64,000 nt of DNA from Cryobacterium sp. Y11. GTDB taxonomy: Bacteria > Actinomycetota > Actinomycetes > Actinomycetales > Microbacteriaceae. The notes under the pieces were generated by a model. That model was not told the DNA's origin and did no database searches. It worked only from the letters and a program-made list of their open reading frames with translations. The stretch is from assembly GCF_002929535.1 (NCBI RefSeq), contig NZ_PJJO01000050.1:47577-111576 (forward strand). Direction: 5' to 3'. The translations under genes and the position numbers were made by a program. This document shows, piece after piece, positions 7,903 through 17,129 of this stretch (position 1 is the first letter of the stretch; each line of letters opens with the position of its first letter).

Positions 7903-8880
7903 TTAGAACCCTTCGGGCATTCGCGGCAGGTACGGTGCCTCGAGCCGCGCGCGCTCCTCCGTGCTGAGCTCGAGGTCGAGCGAGGCGATAGAGTCGTCGA
8001 GGTGCTGCTGCTTCGTTGCCCCGACGATCGGCGCCGTCACGGCAGGGTTGCCCGACACCCAGGCCAGGGCTACCTGAGCCCGCGGCACTCCGCGCTCGGC
8101 AGCAATGTCGGCCACGACGGACGCCACAGCGCGATCGCCGTCCTCCGCCTGCGAGTACAGGGCCTGGCTGATCAGATCCGTTTCGGTGCGGGCGGTCGTC
8201 TCGTCCCAGTCGCGGGTGAGTTTTCCGCGGGCAAGCGGGCTCCACGGGGTGAGGCCGATGCCGGCATCCGCTGCCAGCGGGTACATTTCTCGTTCCTCTT
8301 CGCGACTGATCAGGTTGTACTGGCTTTGCATCGACACAAATGGCGTCCAGCCGTTCACCTGCTGCAGGCGCAGGGCCTTGGCAAACTGCCAGGCAAACAT
8401 CGAGGAGGCGCCGAGGTAGCGTGCCTTACCTGAACGCACCACGTCGTGCAGGGCTTCGAGGGTTTCTTCGAGCGGCGTCAGCGGGTCGAAGCGGTGCACG
8501 ATATAAAGGTCAACGTAGTCGAGGTCGAGCCGGCGCAGGCTGTTGTCAATTTCTTGCAGCACAGCCTTGCGCGACAGTCCGCTCTGGTTGGGTCCCTCGC
8601 CGACGGATCCATAGACCTTGGTGGCCACGACGATTTCGTCTCGGTTGGCGTACTCCGCCAGAGCACGGCCGAGGATCTCTTCGCTCGATCCGGCCGAGTA
8701 GGCGTTTGCGGTGTCGAAGAAGTTGATGCCCGCCTCAACAGCCTGTCGAATGAAGGGCCGGCTGGTCGCCTCGGTCAGCGTCCACGCGTGGTTTCCGCGC
8801 TCCGGTTCGCCATAGCTCATGCAGCCAAGGGCGAGCGCCGAGACATCGAGGCCGGTGGTTCCGAGCTTCACGTACTTCAT
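7903..8880 (-). CDS. Aldo/keto reductase
   Basis: The 325-residue protein begins MKYVKLGTTGLDVSALALG and has the catalytic set: Asp and Tyr in FFDTANAYSAGSSEEILGRA, Lys in VATKVYG, and His in YIVHRFD. The NADPH-binding tail contains AQVALAWVSGNPAVTAPIVG. It belongs to the YajO/IolS-like AKR group that reduces sugars, aldehydes or other carbonyls with NADPH. AAAGGAG precedes the ATG. A hairpin at 8903-8934 separates it from the alcohol dehydrogenase behind it, so it probably has its own promoter. Substrate unknown. Confidence 0.92.
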   Translation of the reverse strand: MKYVKLGTTGLDVSALALGCMSYGEPERGNHAWTLTEATSRPFIRQAVEAGINFFDTANAYSAGSSEEILGRALAEYANRDEIVVATKVYGSVGEGPNQSGLSRKAVLQEIDNSLRRLDLDYVDLYIVHRFDPLTPLEETLEALHDVVRSGKARYLGASSMFAWQFAKALRLQQVNGWTPFVSMQSQYNLISREEEREMYPLAADAGIGLTPWSPLARGKLTRDWDETTARTETDLISQALYSQAEDGDRAVASVVADIAAERGVPRAQVALAWVSGNPAVTAPIVGATKQQHLDDSIASLDLELSTEERARLEAPYLPRMPEGF

Positions 8881-8902
8881 GGGACTCCTTTAATGACGGA
8901 TG

Positions 8903-8934
8903 CCCCGGGCCGCATTAAAAACTGCGGCCCGGGG
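8903..8934. other. 12-bp GC-rich hairpin between reductase and dehydrogenase genes
   Basis: CCCCGGGCCGCA (8903-8914) pairs perfectly with TGCGGCCCGGGG (8923-8934) around an 8-base loop. There is no T tract, so it may be a weak terminator or an mRNA structure 5' of the reductase. Confidence 0.5.
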
Positions 8935-8955
8935 CGGTTCATGCCTGGGTTTTAT

Positions 8956-8985
8956 CGAGCCGCGCGGCTTATGCCGCGCGGCTCG
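8956..8985 (-). terminator. Terminator hairpin of the alcohol dehydrogenase gene
   Basis: A perfect 13-bp stem (8956-8968 with 8973-8985) has loop TTAT, a few bases past the minus-strand stop at 8992. On the minus strand it is followed by ATAAAACCC. Confidence 0.75.
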
Positions 8986-8991
8986 GAGCGC

Positions 8992-10059
8992 CTACGCGTC
9001 GACGCGAGCCTCGTTGGCAAACGTGGCAACGTCGATAACAAAACGGTAGCGCACGTCGCTGCGGATAACACGCTCGTATGCCTCGTTGACCTGATCGACC
9101 GAGATGATCTCAATGTCGGCGCCGATTCCGTGGGCGGCACAGAAGTCGAGCATTTCCTGGGTCTGGCGGATGCCACCGATCTTGGAGGCGGCGATGGCGC
9201 GACGCTGGGAGGCGAGCCACACCATCTTCACGCTGTCAGGCTCGGTGGGGATTCCAACGTGCACGAGCGTGCCGTTGAGGGCGAGCAGCTTGAGGTAGCC
9301 CTCCAGCTCGAGGTTCGCGGCCACGGTGTTCACGATGAGGTCGAAGTGGTTCTCGAGCTCGGTAAAGGTGGTCGGGTCGCTGGTGGCGTAGTAGTGGTCT
9401 GCGCCGAAACGCAGGCCGTCTTCCTTCTTGCTGAGGGTCTGGCTGAGTACGGTGACCTCGGCGCCGAGCGCGTGAGCGATCTTCACACCCATGTGTCCGA
9501 GGCCGCCCATGCCGAGAATGGCAACCTTCTTGCCGGGGCCGGCCTTCCAATTCGTGAGGGGGGAGAAGAGCGTGATGCCGGCGCAGAGCAGGGGAGCGGC
9601 CTCGGAGAGCTCGATGCCATCGGGGATGCCGAGCACGTAGTTCTCGTCGACAACGATCGCGGTGCTGTAGCCGCCGTTGGTGGGGGAGCCGTCGTGGTTG
9701 CGGTCGTTGTAGGTGCCGACCTCGCCCTTCAGGCAGTACTGCTCCTCGCCGGCGAGACAGTTGACGCACTCGCGGCAGGAGTCCACGAAGCAGCCAACAC
9801 CCACACGGTCACCCACGCGGTAGCGGGTGACGTCGCTGCCGACGGCGGAGACGATGCCGGCAATTTCGTGGCCAGGAACCATCGGGAACAGTCCCACGCC
9901 CCACTCGTCGCGAGCCTGGTGAATGTCAGAGTGGCAGATGCCAGCGAACTTGATGTCGATCGCCACGTCGTTGGCGCCGGGGGTGCGCAACTCGATCGTG
10001 GTGCGAGCAAGGGGCTGGTTGGCCGCGGGAGCGGCGAGAGCAGAAACGGTGGTCGTCAT
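8992..10059 (-). CDS. Zinc-dependent NAD(P) alcohol dehydrogenase (YahK/AdhC type)
   Basis: The 355-residue medium-chain dehydrogenase has catalytic zinc ligands in [11 protein letters not shown] and PGHEIAGIV. The structural-zinc Cys set is [15 protein letters not shown], and the nucleotide fold is [20 protein letters not shown]. The [17 protein letters not shown] signature places it with YahK/CAD-like aldehyde reductases that reduce aldehydes to alcohols with NADPH. ATG 10059 was chosen because conserved residues begin there; the ribosome site is weak. It stands alone between the AKR and thiosulfate genes. The physiological substrate is unknown. Confidence 0.93.
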   Translation of the reverse strand: MTTTVSALAAPAANQPLARTTIELRTPGANDVAIDIKFAGICHSDIHQARDEWGVGLFPMVPGHEIAGIVSAVGSDVTRYRVGDRVGVGCFVDSCRECVNCLAGEEQYCLKGEVGTYNDRNHDGSPTNGGYSTAIVVDENYVLGIPDGIELSEAAPLLCAGITLFSPLTNWKAGPGKKVAILGMGGLGHMGVKIAHALGAEVTVLSQTLSKKEDGLRFGADHYYATSDPTTFTELENHFDLIVNTVAANLELEGYLKLLALNGTLVHVGIPTEPDSVKMVWLASQRRAIAASKIGGIRQTQEMLDFCAAHGIGADIEIISVDQVNEAYERVIRSDVRYRFVIDVATFANEARVDA

Positions 10060-10265
10060 AAAAGAAGATCTTTCAGTACAGATGATGAAATGCGAGGGAA
10101 CCCCGTGCCGTGGCACGTGTCGACGGTGACATCCGCTCGAACAACGTTACGCTGTGCCACCGACGTAGTCGGGGCCGGAGCGTGGCACTAACTGACCTAC
10201 CCAGAGCATCCACTGCTCGCGCCAGCCCGGTCAGCCTGAGCCGGCTGACCAGGCTGCAGCGACGC

Positions 10266-10493
10266 CTAAGCCTTCTGAACGGTGATGGTCCAGGCAGCGT
10301 CGCCGACGCGATCAAAATTGGTGACCGGGTAGCCTTCCTCCGCGGCCCAGCGTGGCAGGGCATCCGTCGCTTGGGTGCAGTCGAAGTTGATGACCAACTC
10401 ATCGCCCAGATCGAGCAGAGCAATGGCTTCTTTGGCCTCAACGATGGGGAACGGGCAAACTTGACCGTCGGTTTCAAGTACGTGTACTGCCAT
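10266..10493 (-). CDS. TusA/SirA/YeeD-family sulfurtransferase
   Basis: This 75-residue protein has the family Cys-Pro signature at residues 13-14 (GQVCPFPIVEAKEAI). That cysteine forms a persulfide and hands sulfur on. AAGGAG is well placed before the ATG. It lies just downstream of a YeeE/TsuA permease in the same orientation, the classic TsuA-TsuB pair in which the TusA-like partner is needed for thiosulfate uptake through the channel. A cytoplasmic role in passing imported thiosulfate sulfur toward cysteine synthesis is therefore likely. Confidence 0.9.
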   Translation of the reverse strand: MAVHVLETDGQVCPFPIVEAKEAIALLDLGDELVINFDCTQATDALPRWAAEEGYPVTNFDRVGDAAWTITVQKA

Positions 10494-10553
10494 GGGGAAT
10501 CTCCTTGTTTTGCGGTAAATTGTTGATGGGAACGTGGCGCGAGGCGACGGATG

Positions 10554-11666
10554 CTAGCGGCGAACGGATGCCCGGGCGGCGCTGGGACCGGGCGCCGTCG
10601 CCTGGCTGGGCGAGCCCGCCGCTGCGGCATTGCGGGCGGAACGGGCCTTGGACGGCCCGGTGATGAAGAGCCGGGTGGCGGCGCCGGTGCCGAGGATCAT
10701 AAAGCCGAAAGCCACCCAGCCCTGCAGCTCAAAGGAAGCCGTGTTGACCATGGCGTTGCCGATGGTGCAACCGCCGGCCAGGCTGGCGCCGATACCCATG
10801 AGGGCACCGCCGGCGATGCTGCGAACGGTGGTGATGGCATCCGGAATTCGAATGCGGAATTCTCCGCTGCCCTTGGCGGCGATGAAGGCTCCGGTCAGGA
10901 TTCCGATCACCAGATAAACACCCCAGTCGATGACCTCGGCGTCGCCGCTCACCAGATAGTTGACGATGTTTGACGACGGACCGGTGATTCCAAGACCCGC
11001 TTCGCGGCCGGTGGCCCAGCTCAACGGCCAGGCCAAAATAGCCAGCGCGGCAATCACGAGCGCGGTCGTGAACGCGCCCCACTGCTTCTCGAAGAGAAGA
11101 TGGGCGATGCCGCGTTTACGGGGCGGCAAGGTGGCTAGGCGAGCTCCTGGGCGTTTGCGCAGGTGATGCCGGACCAGCAAACCAACCGCACTGGCCAACA
11201 CAGCGATCAGGAGCCAGGGCGAGACGCCAAACAGTCCGTGCACGGTTGCGGCCTCTACCGTTACGCTGCGCAGGCCGGAGACTCCCGTAGCCAGCACGCC
11301 GGTCTTTGAGATCGCGGAGAACAGCGCGTAGAAGATGAGCGCCAGCCAGCTGCCCACCAGACCCTCACCGGCGCGATAGTAGGTACCCGTGGCGCAGCCA
11401 CCGGCGAGCACGATGGCGAAGCCAAAGAGGAAGGCTCCAAGAACCGTGGCGAGCCAAGGAAAAGCGCTGGACGACAACGAGATGACGCCGACTGCATCCA
11501 GGGTGAAGACCCCGACGCTCTGCACGGCGATCACGATCAGAAACGCCGTGATCCAGCGGGTGTTGCCGGTGACCCAGAGATCACGGAATGCGCCGGTGAC
11601 GCAGAAACGACCGCGTTGCATCGCGAAGCCGAGGGCAATACCCAGGCCCAAACCAGTGAGAAGCAT
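10554..11666 (-). CDS. tsuA: YeeE/YedE-family thiosulfate permease (TsuA-like)
   Basis: The 370-residue membrane protein has about nine or ten hydrophobic segments and the three conserved Cys sites of thiosulfate channels: MQRGRFCVTG near the N-terminus, LAGGCATGTYYRAGEG in the middle, and LAGGCTIGN in the second half. In characterized TsuA these cysteines line the path and move thiosulfate by transient hydrogen bonding. The last 45 residues are a charged Ala/Pro/Ser tail, probably cytoplasmic. GGGGAT precedes the ATG. It is co-directional with the TusA-like gene 60 bases downstream, so an operon is expected. Confidence 0.92.
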   Translation of the reverse strand: MLLTGLGLGIALGFAMQRGRFCVTGAFRDLWVTGNTRWITAFLIVIAVQSVGVFTLDAVGVISLSSSAFPWLATVLGAFLFGFAIVLAGGCATGTYYRAGEGLVGSWLALIFYALFSAISKTGVLATGVSGLRSVTVEAATVHGLFGVSPWLLIAVLASAVGLLVRHHLRKRPGARLATLPPRKRGIAHLLFEKQWGAFTTALVIAALAILAWPLSWATGREAGLGITGPSSNIVNYLVSGDAEVIDWGVYLVIGILTGAFIAAKGSGEFRIRIPDAITTVRSIAGGALMGIGASLAGGCTIGNAMVNTASFELQGWVAFGFMILGTGAATRLFITGPSKARSARNAAAAGSPSQATAPGPSAARASVRR

Positions 11667-12035
11667 GTCGTATCCCCGTTCATTTCAGCCTTCGTTAAAG
11701 ACGTGAAGGCACCATTGACGCTACGACTCGTCGTCGGATCAGCGCCGCAGAAGTCGCCGGGTGACCCTGTGAGACGACACATTTGACTGCTTCACGGTTG
11801 AGCGCTACGCATCGAGGTCATGAACTCGTGAAAGCGATTCGTTGTGGCGGTCACGGGAGCTTTTCTATCCGCCAAAAATCGCGCTGTCTCGCCGCGTCAG
11901 CTAGGTCCAACCACATTTCTGAATCGACAGCCGCATTCACCGGCGCCACCATGCTCGCTTTTGCGCGTAGCCGTGGGGTATCGACTGGCGTTCGGCGGAT
12001 GGAAACATTTTGCCGCAGAATGCGTTGTGTCTTGC
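11667..12035. other. Divergent intergenic region
   Basis: This 369-base gap separates the minus-strand permease from the plus-strand quinone reductase. It must hold both promoters, but I see no convincing -35/-10 pair, riboswitch or repeat. Small frames here lack ribosome sites and family features. Confidence 0.5.
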
Positions 12036-13067
12036 ATGAAGACCATTGTGTATAGCCAGACCGGTGACCCGTCCGTGCTCCAACTAGTCGATCGCCCGAT
12101 GCGTGAACCGGGTGCGGGGGAGGTGCGGGTGCGCATCGTGGTGAGCGGGGTCAACCCCACCGATTGGAAGTCGCGTCGCGGCACGGTGCCGGGAGAAACG
12201 CTGGCATTCGCCGACGTCGTACCCAATCAAGACGGCGCTGGCATAGTGGATGCGATCGGTGACGACGTCAAAACCGTCGTCGTTGGCGACCGGGTGTGGC
12301 TCGCGCTCGCCGCGTACCAGCGTGCCGATGGCGGCACCGCACAGGAGTACGCGGTACTGCCGGCGGAGCGCGTGTTCGCCTTGCCACCCGAGACGAGTTT
12401 CGACCAGGGCGCAAGCCTGGGAGTTCCGGCCGTCACGGCGTATCGCGCTCTGACGGTGGCCGAGGACGGCCCACGCTCGCTGTTGCCGGGAGCCCTGGCT
12501 GGCAAGACTGTGCTCGTGGCCGGCGGCGCTGGAGCCGTCGGACATGCCGCCATTCAGCTGGCGCGGTGGGCTGGCGCCATAGTGATCACGACGGTGAGCG
12601 GGCCGGCCAAGGCGGCGCTCGCTGCCGCCGCCGGCGCGCACCATGTGCTCACCTATACCGATTCCGACGTGGTCACCCAGATTCGCAGTATCGCGCCCGA
12701 CGGTGTTGACCTGATCGTGGAGGTCGCCCCGGCCCAGAATTCCACCCTCGACCTCGCCGTTATTCGTAACCGGGGCTCGATCGCGGTCTACGCCAATAAT
12801 GGCGGTGACCTGGTGACGCTCGACGTGCGCAAACACTTCAGCCTCAACGTGCGCTACCAGTTTGTGCTGCTCTATACGGTCGGCGCCGAGGTGGTGCAGC
12901 AGGCCGCCGCCGGCATCAATGCCGCACTCAGTGACGGCGCGCTCGACGTGGGAGCGGATGCGGGACTGCCGCTGCACCGCTTTGACCTCGCGCACACAGC
13001 GGATGCGCATGCCCTGGTCGAAAGTGGTGTCACCGGCAAGGTGCTCATCGACGTGGCGGCTGCCTGA
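12036..13067 (+). CDS. NADPH:quinone reductase-like zinc-free MDR
   Basis: The 343-residue medium-chain reductase begins MKTIVYSQTGDPSVLQLVDR and has the quinone-reductase signature GVNPTDWKSRRG, then AGGAGAVGHAAIQLARWAGA for NADPH binding. It lacks the Cys/His zinc set of alcohol dehydrogenases, as expected for the QOR/zeta-crystallin branch. ATG 12036 was preferred over the longer frame because the family begins at this point. The start has no clear ribosome site, so translation may be leaderless. It may reduce quinones or alpha,beta-unsaturated carbonyls. The acyl-CoA ligase gene follows 65 bases later. Confidence 0.88.
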   Translation: MKTIVYSQTGDPSVLQLVDRPMREPGAGEVRVRIVVSGVNPTDWKSRRGTVPGETLAFADVVPNQDGAGIVDAIGDDVKTVVVGDRVWLALAAYQRADGGTAQEYAVLPAERVFALPPETSFDQGASLGVPAVTAYRALTVAEDGPRSLLPGALAGKTVLVAGGAGAVGHAAIQLARWAGAIVITTVSGPAKAALAAAAGAHHVLTYTDSDVVTQIRSIAPDGVDLIVEVAPAQNSTLDLAVIRNRGSIAVYANNGGDLVTLDVRKHFSLNVRYQFVLLYTVGAEVVQQAAAGINAALSDGALDVGADAGLPLHRFDLAHTADAHALVESGVTGKVLIDVAAA

Positions 13068-13132
13068 TCACGGGTGTTGCGGCATCCGCTGGTCACGCGC
13101 CGTTCAGCTTGAAATCACGGGAGGATGGGGTC

Positions 13133-14821
13133 ATGGCAAACAATGAACACCAGCAGTGGGTCAAGAACTACCAACCGGGCGTTCCCGCCGAGATTGAACT
13201 CCCCACGGAGTCCCTCGTGGCGATGCTCGAGCGGTCAGTGGCCGAGGCCGGCGCGCACCCCGCGATGGAGTTCTTTGGGCGTCGAACGACCTACACCGAG
13301 CTCGGCGACCAGATCGACCGGGCAGCGGAGGGATTGCGTCACCTCGGGGTGCGAGCTGGCGATCGGGTGGCGCTGATCTTGCCGAACTGCCCTCAGCACG
13401 TCGTCGCGTTCTACGCGGTGCTGCGCCTCGGCGCGGTGGTGGTGGAGCACAACCCGCTCTATACCACCAGAGAACTACGCCACCAGTTCGAAGATCACCA
13501 GGCCCGCGTCGTCATCGCGTGGGACAAGGCGACGGCCGCCGTGCGTGAGTTCCCGGCCGACATCGAGATAGACCATGTCGTCTCGGTCAATCTCCTCACG
13601 GAGTTTCCCGCCCTGAAACGCCTAGCCCTACACCTGCCGGTGAAGAGCCTGCGTGAGTCACGCGCGGCGCTGTCCGGCCCGGCGCCGGGAACGATGTCGT
13701 GGAAAGACCTGCTCGGTCACGGCGTAATTGATTCGGAGCATCCGCGCCCCTCGGTCGATGACCTGGCCGCCATCCAGTACACCTCGGGCACCACTGGCAC
13801 GCCAAAGGGGGTCATGCTCACGCATTTCAACCTGTATTCCAATGCCCTGCAGGGTGAGGCGTGGATGCACGGCGCGGAGTATCGCAAAGAAATCTTCTAC
13901 GCCATCCTGCCGATGTTCCACGCGTTCGGAATGACCCTCTACCTGACCTACGGCATCCGCAAGCAGGGGCTACTCGTGCTGTTCCCAAAGTTCGAGCCCG
14001 GTCTGATTCTCGCCGCCATGAAGAAGTCGCCCGCCACGGTCTACTGCGCGGTGCCGCCGATCTACGAGCGCACGGCGCTCGCCGCAAAGGAAAAGGGGAT
14101 CTCGCTGCGGTCGTGCAAGTACTGCATTTCGGGCGCCATGAATCTACCCGATCACGTCGTAGAGCTCTGGGAGTCGGTGTCGGGCGGGCTTCTGGTGGAG
14201 GGATATGGCATGACCGAGTCCTCTCCGGTCGCCCTCGGCAATCCGTTTCATGCCAGCCGACGCACGGGCACGATCGGTGTGCCGTTCCCGTCGACTCTGA
14301 TGAAGGTGGTCGATCTGGATGACCCGAACACTGAGGTGCCTGTGGGGCAGCCCGGTGAGCTGCTACTGAAGGGGCCGCAGGTTTTTCAGGGGTATTGGAA
14401 CAACCCGGAGGAGACCGCGAAGACTCTCCTGCCCAATGGTTGGCTGCGCACCGGCGATATCGTGACCGTGGATGAGGATGGCTTCACCACGATCGTCGAC
14501 CGCGCTAAGGAGCTCATCATCACCGGCGGCTTCAACGTCTCGCCCTCCGAAGTGGAGGCCGTTTTACGGCTGCACCCAAGCGTCAGCGACGCTGCCGTGT
14601 TCGGCCGGCCGCTCGAGCGGGGTGGGGAGATGGTCGTCGCCGCGATCGAGCTCAAGCCGGGTGCCACCCTTGATGAGGATGCCTTGCGGGCGCACTGCCG
14701 GGAACACCTCGCGGCCTACAAGATTCCGCGGCGAGTCGTGCAAATCGAGAACACGCCGCGCTCGATGCTCGGCAAGGTTTTGCGCAAGCAGGTTCGGGAG
14801 CAGGTTTTGCCGCTGCTGTGA
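13133..14821 (+). CDS. fadD: Long-chain fatty acid-CoA ligase
   Basis: The 562-residue adenylate-forming enzyme has the P-loop signature YTSGTTGTPKGVMLTH at about residue 215, the substrate/adenine motif GYGMTESSPV, the hinge TGDIVTVDEDGF with IVDRAKELIITGG, and the C-terminal catalytic Lys in PRSMLGKVLRK. It joins a fatty acid to CoA through an acyl-AMP. GGAGG lies 9 bases before ATG 13133, which decides the start over an in-frame ATG 24 bases upstream. A decayed repeat zone follows. Chain-length preference cannot be read from the sequence. Confidence 0.93.
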   Translation: MANNEHQQWVKNYQPGVPAEIELPTESLVAMLERSVAEAGAHPAMEFFGRRTTYTELGDQIDRAAEGLRHLGVRAGDRVALILPNCPQHVVAFYAVLRLGAVVVEHNPLYTTRELRHQFEDHQARVVIAWDKATAAVREFPADIEIDHVVSVNLLTEFPALKRLALHLPVKSLRESRAALSGPAPGTMSWKDLLGHGVIDSEHPRPSVDDLAAIQYTSGTTGTPKGVMLTHFNLYSNALQGEAWMHGAEYRKEIFYAILPMFHAFGMTLYLTYGIRKQGLLVLFPKFEPGLILAAMKKSPATVYCAVPPIYERTALAAKEKGISLRSCKYCISGAMNLPDHVVELWESVSGGLLVEGYGMTESSPVALGNPFHASRRTGTIGVPFPSTLMKVVDLDDPNTEVPVGQPGELLLKGPQVFQGYWNNPEETAKTLLPNGWLRTGDIVTVDEDGFTTIVDRAKELIITGGFNVSPSEVEAVLRLHPSVSDAAVFGRPLERGGEMVVAAIELKPGATLDEDALRAHCREHLAAYKIPRRVVQIENTPRSMLGKVLRKQVREQVLPLL

Positions 14822-14876
14822 AAAAGCGCGCTCGGTTTCGCCTGCAGATTAGCGCCGACTAATCGCCGGGCACGTC

Positions 14877-14943
14877 GCGGCACGTGTGTGAGAAGCCCGC
14901 CCGTGTTCAAACCAGTGCCAACTCCTCAAACACGTGCCACGAG
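14877..14943. repeat. Dispersed intergenic repeat, copy B
   Basis: This element is related to 4297-4362 with the same order of blocks (GCGGCACGT, GAGAAGCC, CGTGTTCAAACCAGTGCCA, CAAACACGTGCC). The stem is less perfect than in copy A. It directly borders gene relics, as REP-like units often do at rearrangement points. Confidence 0.6.
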
Positions 14944-14955
14944 AACGCGGCGCCT

Positions 14956-15069
14956 CTATTCGGCGAGCAGGGTCCAGTTTTCGTCGGCGCTGACGACGAT
15001 GGCCGACGGGCCGGAGCTGAGTGGCACGGTTCCCGCGTATGCCCCGTCGTGGGGTGATGTTCTCGACAT
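14956..15069 (-). pseudogene. Unidentified C-terminal gene relic
   Basis: On the minus strand 37 codons end with GAYAGTVPLSSGPSAIVVSA and a few more residues before TAG. They look like a natural protein C-terminus and not like a shadow. Nothing coding continues upstream in this frame; instead the sequence passes into the plus-strand HsdR relic. I do not recognise the family. Confidence 0.3.
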
Positions 15070-15513
15070 TTACGAAGCGGCCGGCATGCCTAAGTCGTCG
15101 CTGAGTGATCTGACCCCGGAGTTCGTTCAGCTGACCTCGGCGGAGGTGATTGCAGCGCTCGTCGAGATGTCGCGCGAGGCCGCTGCCGAGTCGCAGCGTG
15201 GCTCGCACTTCAAGCCAGCGCTGACCAATGACGAGCTGGCGTTCTACGACGCGGTGGCGCAAAACGAGTCCGCGGTGGATCTGCAGGGCGTGGGCAAGCT
15301 GGCCGACATCGCCCGGGGCTGGTGCAGGTGATGCGGCGTGACGTGCGCACCGACTGGACCGTGCGCGACGACGTGTGCGCCAAGCTGCGCTGGTCGATCA
15401 AGCGGCTGCTCGTGTTGCACGGCTACCCGCCCGACCAGCAGCCGGCCGCAATCAAACTGGCAATGGAGCAAATGGAGTCGATGGCGCTGTGGTTTGCGGA
15501 GGCGCGTGCCTAG
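15045..15513 (+). pseudogene. hsdR: HsdR C-terminal relic (type I restriction, DUF3387 region)
   Basis: One frame gives VIAALVEMSREAAAESQRG and ALTNDELAFYDAVAQNESAV. After a one-base shift at about 15316-15320 the next frame gives VMRRDVRTDWTVRDDVCAKL and KRLLVLHGYPPDQQPAAIKL. Together these match the last 150 residues of type I restriction subunit HsdR, the helical DUF3387 part. The nuclease and helicase domains, hsdM and hsdS are all absent. This is the residue of a lost restriction system. Confidence 0.82.
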
Positions 15514-15890
15514 AAAGTCGGCGTTGCACCAGCGGCGGGTGGTCGTTCTGTCGATTTTCGGTGGTGGCTCGGTGGTCAAGGGGGAAGAAATCTCATAAGT
15601 CATGGCTGTTCAATGTTTCGTTGGAGGAGAGGGCACCGCGGCCGCGAGTGGCGCGGGACGAGGAATTCGATCAGGCGCGGAGAGTGTTTCGCCGAAGGTA
15701 TCTGCCGAGAGTCGGACGAGGCCGAAAGCCTGTCGCCCGATGACCGTTCGAGATCCGGTACTCGGATTTTGGAGGTCTCACGAGGAACGCTAGTGGATTG
15801 TTCCGGTGAAGCCAACGGAAAATCACGAAGCCCCGCCCACTTTCGATCGGTGCGTGATCGCCAGAGGGCGGGGCGACGTACGATCAGTGG
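15514..15890. other. Intergenic region without a recognisable gene
   Basis: This 377-base stretch follows the HsdR relic and has no supported frame. An inverted repeat CCCCGCCC/GGGCGGGG (near 15832-15872) with a long loop lies before the pseudouridine synthase start and may be structural. Confidence 0.45.
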
Positions 15891-16811
15891 ATGCCCCCGC
15901 GCTCGCCACTTCCACAACGTCACGGCCTCGAGGCCGCGTGGGTCTGCACGCCGGAACGGGCGCAGCATCCGCTCTGGGAGACCATGGGCGCCTGGCTCGA
16001 CGAGCGCTTGTCTGAGTTTGTGGATGTAGCCGGGTTTCTAGCCCGGGAGCGGTTTGTCTACGAGTCGGGCGCCGCGGTCACCGGCCTCGACGCGTACCGG
16101 CCCACCACCTTTGTCTGGTTCCATCGCGATCTGGCCGAGGAGACCGTCGTTCCGGGGCCCATCCACGTGATTTATCGTGACGATCGCATCGTGGTGATCG
16201 ACAAGCCAGCTTTTCTCTCGACCATTCCCCGCGGGCGCCACGTCGTGCAGAGCGTGGTGGTGCGCCTGCGCGCCGAGTTGGAGCTGCCCGAGCTCTCGCC
16301 GCTGCACCGGCTGGACCGGGCGACGTCGGGGCTGCTGATACTGGCGACCGAACGACGGTGGCGCGGGGCGTATCAATCGCTGTTCCAACGCCAAGAGATC
16401 GAAAAGACCTACCGGGCGCTGGCGCCGCTGCGACCGGACCTCGACCTGCCCGTGACGGTACGCAACCACCTCACGACCAGCCGCGGTCAGTGGCAGGCCG
16501 AGGTGGTGCCCGATGCGCCCGCAAACGCCGAGTCGTTGATCGAACTTGACTCGGTGATCGACGGCCTGGGCAGCTATCGACTGACGCCCCGCACCGGACG
16601 CACCCACCAACTGCGCCTCCACATGCTTGGCCTTGGAATTCCGATCAGTGACGACTCGATCTACCCGGTCGTGCGAGATATTGCGATCGACGATTTCACC
16701 CGCCCCCTGCAGCTGCTCGCGAACGAGGTGCGCTTCACCGACCCGATCGACGGGGGAGCGCGCCAGTTTGTCAGCGTGCGCACGCTCCCACTGCGCAGCG
16801 AAGTCGCCTGA
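15891..16811 (+). CDS. RluA-family RNA pseudouridine synthase
   Basis: The 306-residue protein contains the catalytic signature LSPLHRLDRATSGLLIL with the Asp that attacks uridine (about residue 145). Flanking motifs are YRDDRIVVIDKP and, later, LTPRTGRTHQLRLHM. It belongs to the RluA superfamily, which modifies uridines in rRNA or tRNA. A 90-residue N-terminal extension precedes the core, as in actinobacterial members. The ATG has no obvious ribosome site. It is a single gene; the Phd/RelE pair begins 57 bases downstream. The exact RNA site cannot be told. Confidence 0.92.
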   Translation: MPPRSPLPQRHGLEAAWVCTPERAQHPLWETMGAWLDERLSEFVDVAGFLARERFVYESGAAVTGLDAYRPTTFVWFHRDLAEETVVPGPIHVIYRDDRIVVIDKPAFLSTIPRGRHVVQSVVVRLRAELELPELSPLHRLDRATSGLLILATERRWRGAYQSLFQRQEIEKTYRALAPLRPDLDLPVTVRNHLTTSRGQWQAEVVPDAPANAESLIELDSVIDGLGSYRLTPRTGRTHQLRLHMLGLGIPISDDSIYPVVRDIAIDDFTRPLQLLANEVRFTDPIDGGARQFVSVRTLPLRSEVA

Positions 16812-16845
16812 GCAGCGCCATTATCGTCGACTATGTACATTCACG

Positions 16846-16862
16846 ATGATTTCGACGATCAT
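16846..16862. promoter_or_regulatory. Candidate operator of the Phd/RelE pair
   Basis: ATGAT-N7-ATCAT is a short inverted repeat ending 6 bases before the antitoxin ATG. It lies where Phd/YefM antitoxins usually bind to repress their own promoter. Confidence 0.45.
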
Positions 16863-16868
16863 TGACGT

Positions 16869-17129
16869 ATGAGTGAAGTGACGATCACGGAAGCCCGAAG
16901 CAAATTAAGTGCGCTCGTGGATGACGCGCAGCGGGAGCCGGTCTACCTGACCCGACGCGACCGCCCGGTCGCGGCCATTATCGACGCGGGCCAGCTGCGT
17001 GCACTCCTCGAGAGCGCCGAAGAACTGGCCGACATTCGCGCGGTTGATGAAGCGTGGGCCGAATCCGAACGTCTCGGCGAGATACCCGTGCCGTGGGATG
17101 ACGTTAAGCGAGATCTCGGCCTGGCATGA
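16869..17129 (+). CDS. Phd/YefM-family antitoxin
   Basis: The 86-residue protein begins MSEVTITEARSKLSALVDDA, the conserved N-terminal DNA-binding and dimerisation fold of Phd/YefM antitoxins, followed by YLTRRDRPVAAIID. The C-terminal half is acidic (ELADIRAVDEAWAESERLGE) and should wrap the toxin. Its TGA overlaps the ATG of the toxin gene by 4 bases, so the two are translationally coupled. An inverted repeat sits just upstream. Confidence 0.92.
   Translation: MSEVTITEARSKLSALVDDAQREPVYLTRRDRPVAAIIDAGQLRALLESAEELADIRAVDEAWAESERLGEIPVPWDDVKRDLGLA

Noticed and set aside
8446..10191. 581-codon plus-strand frame opposite the reductase and dehydrogenase genes
   Set aside because: It is a shadow of two well-supported minus-strand enzymes; its sequence has no domain and shows the valine/alanine/glycine bias of antisense frames.
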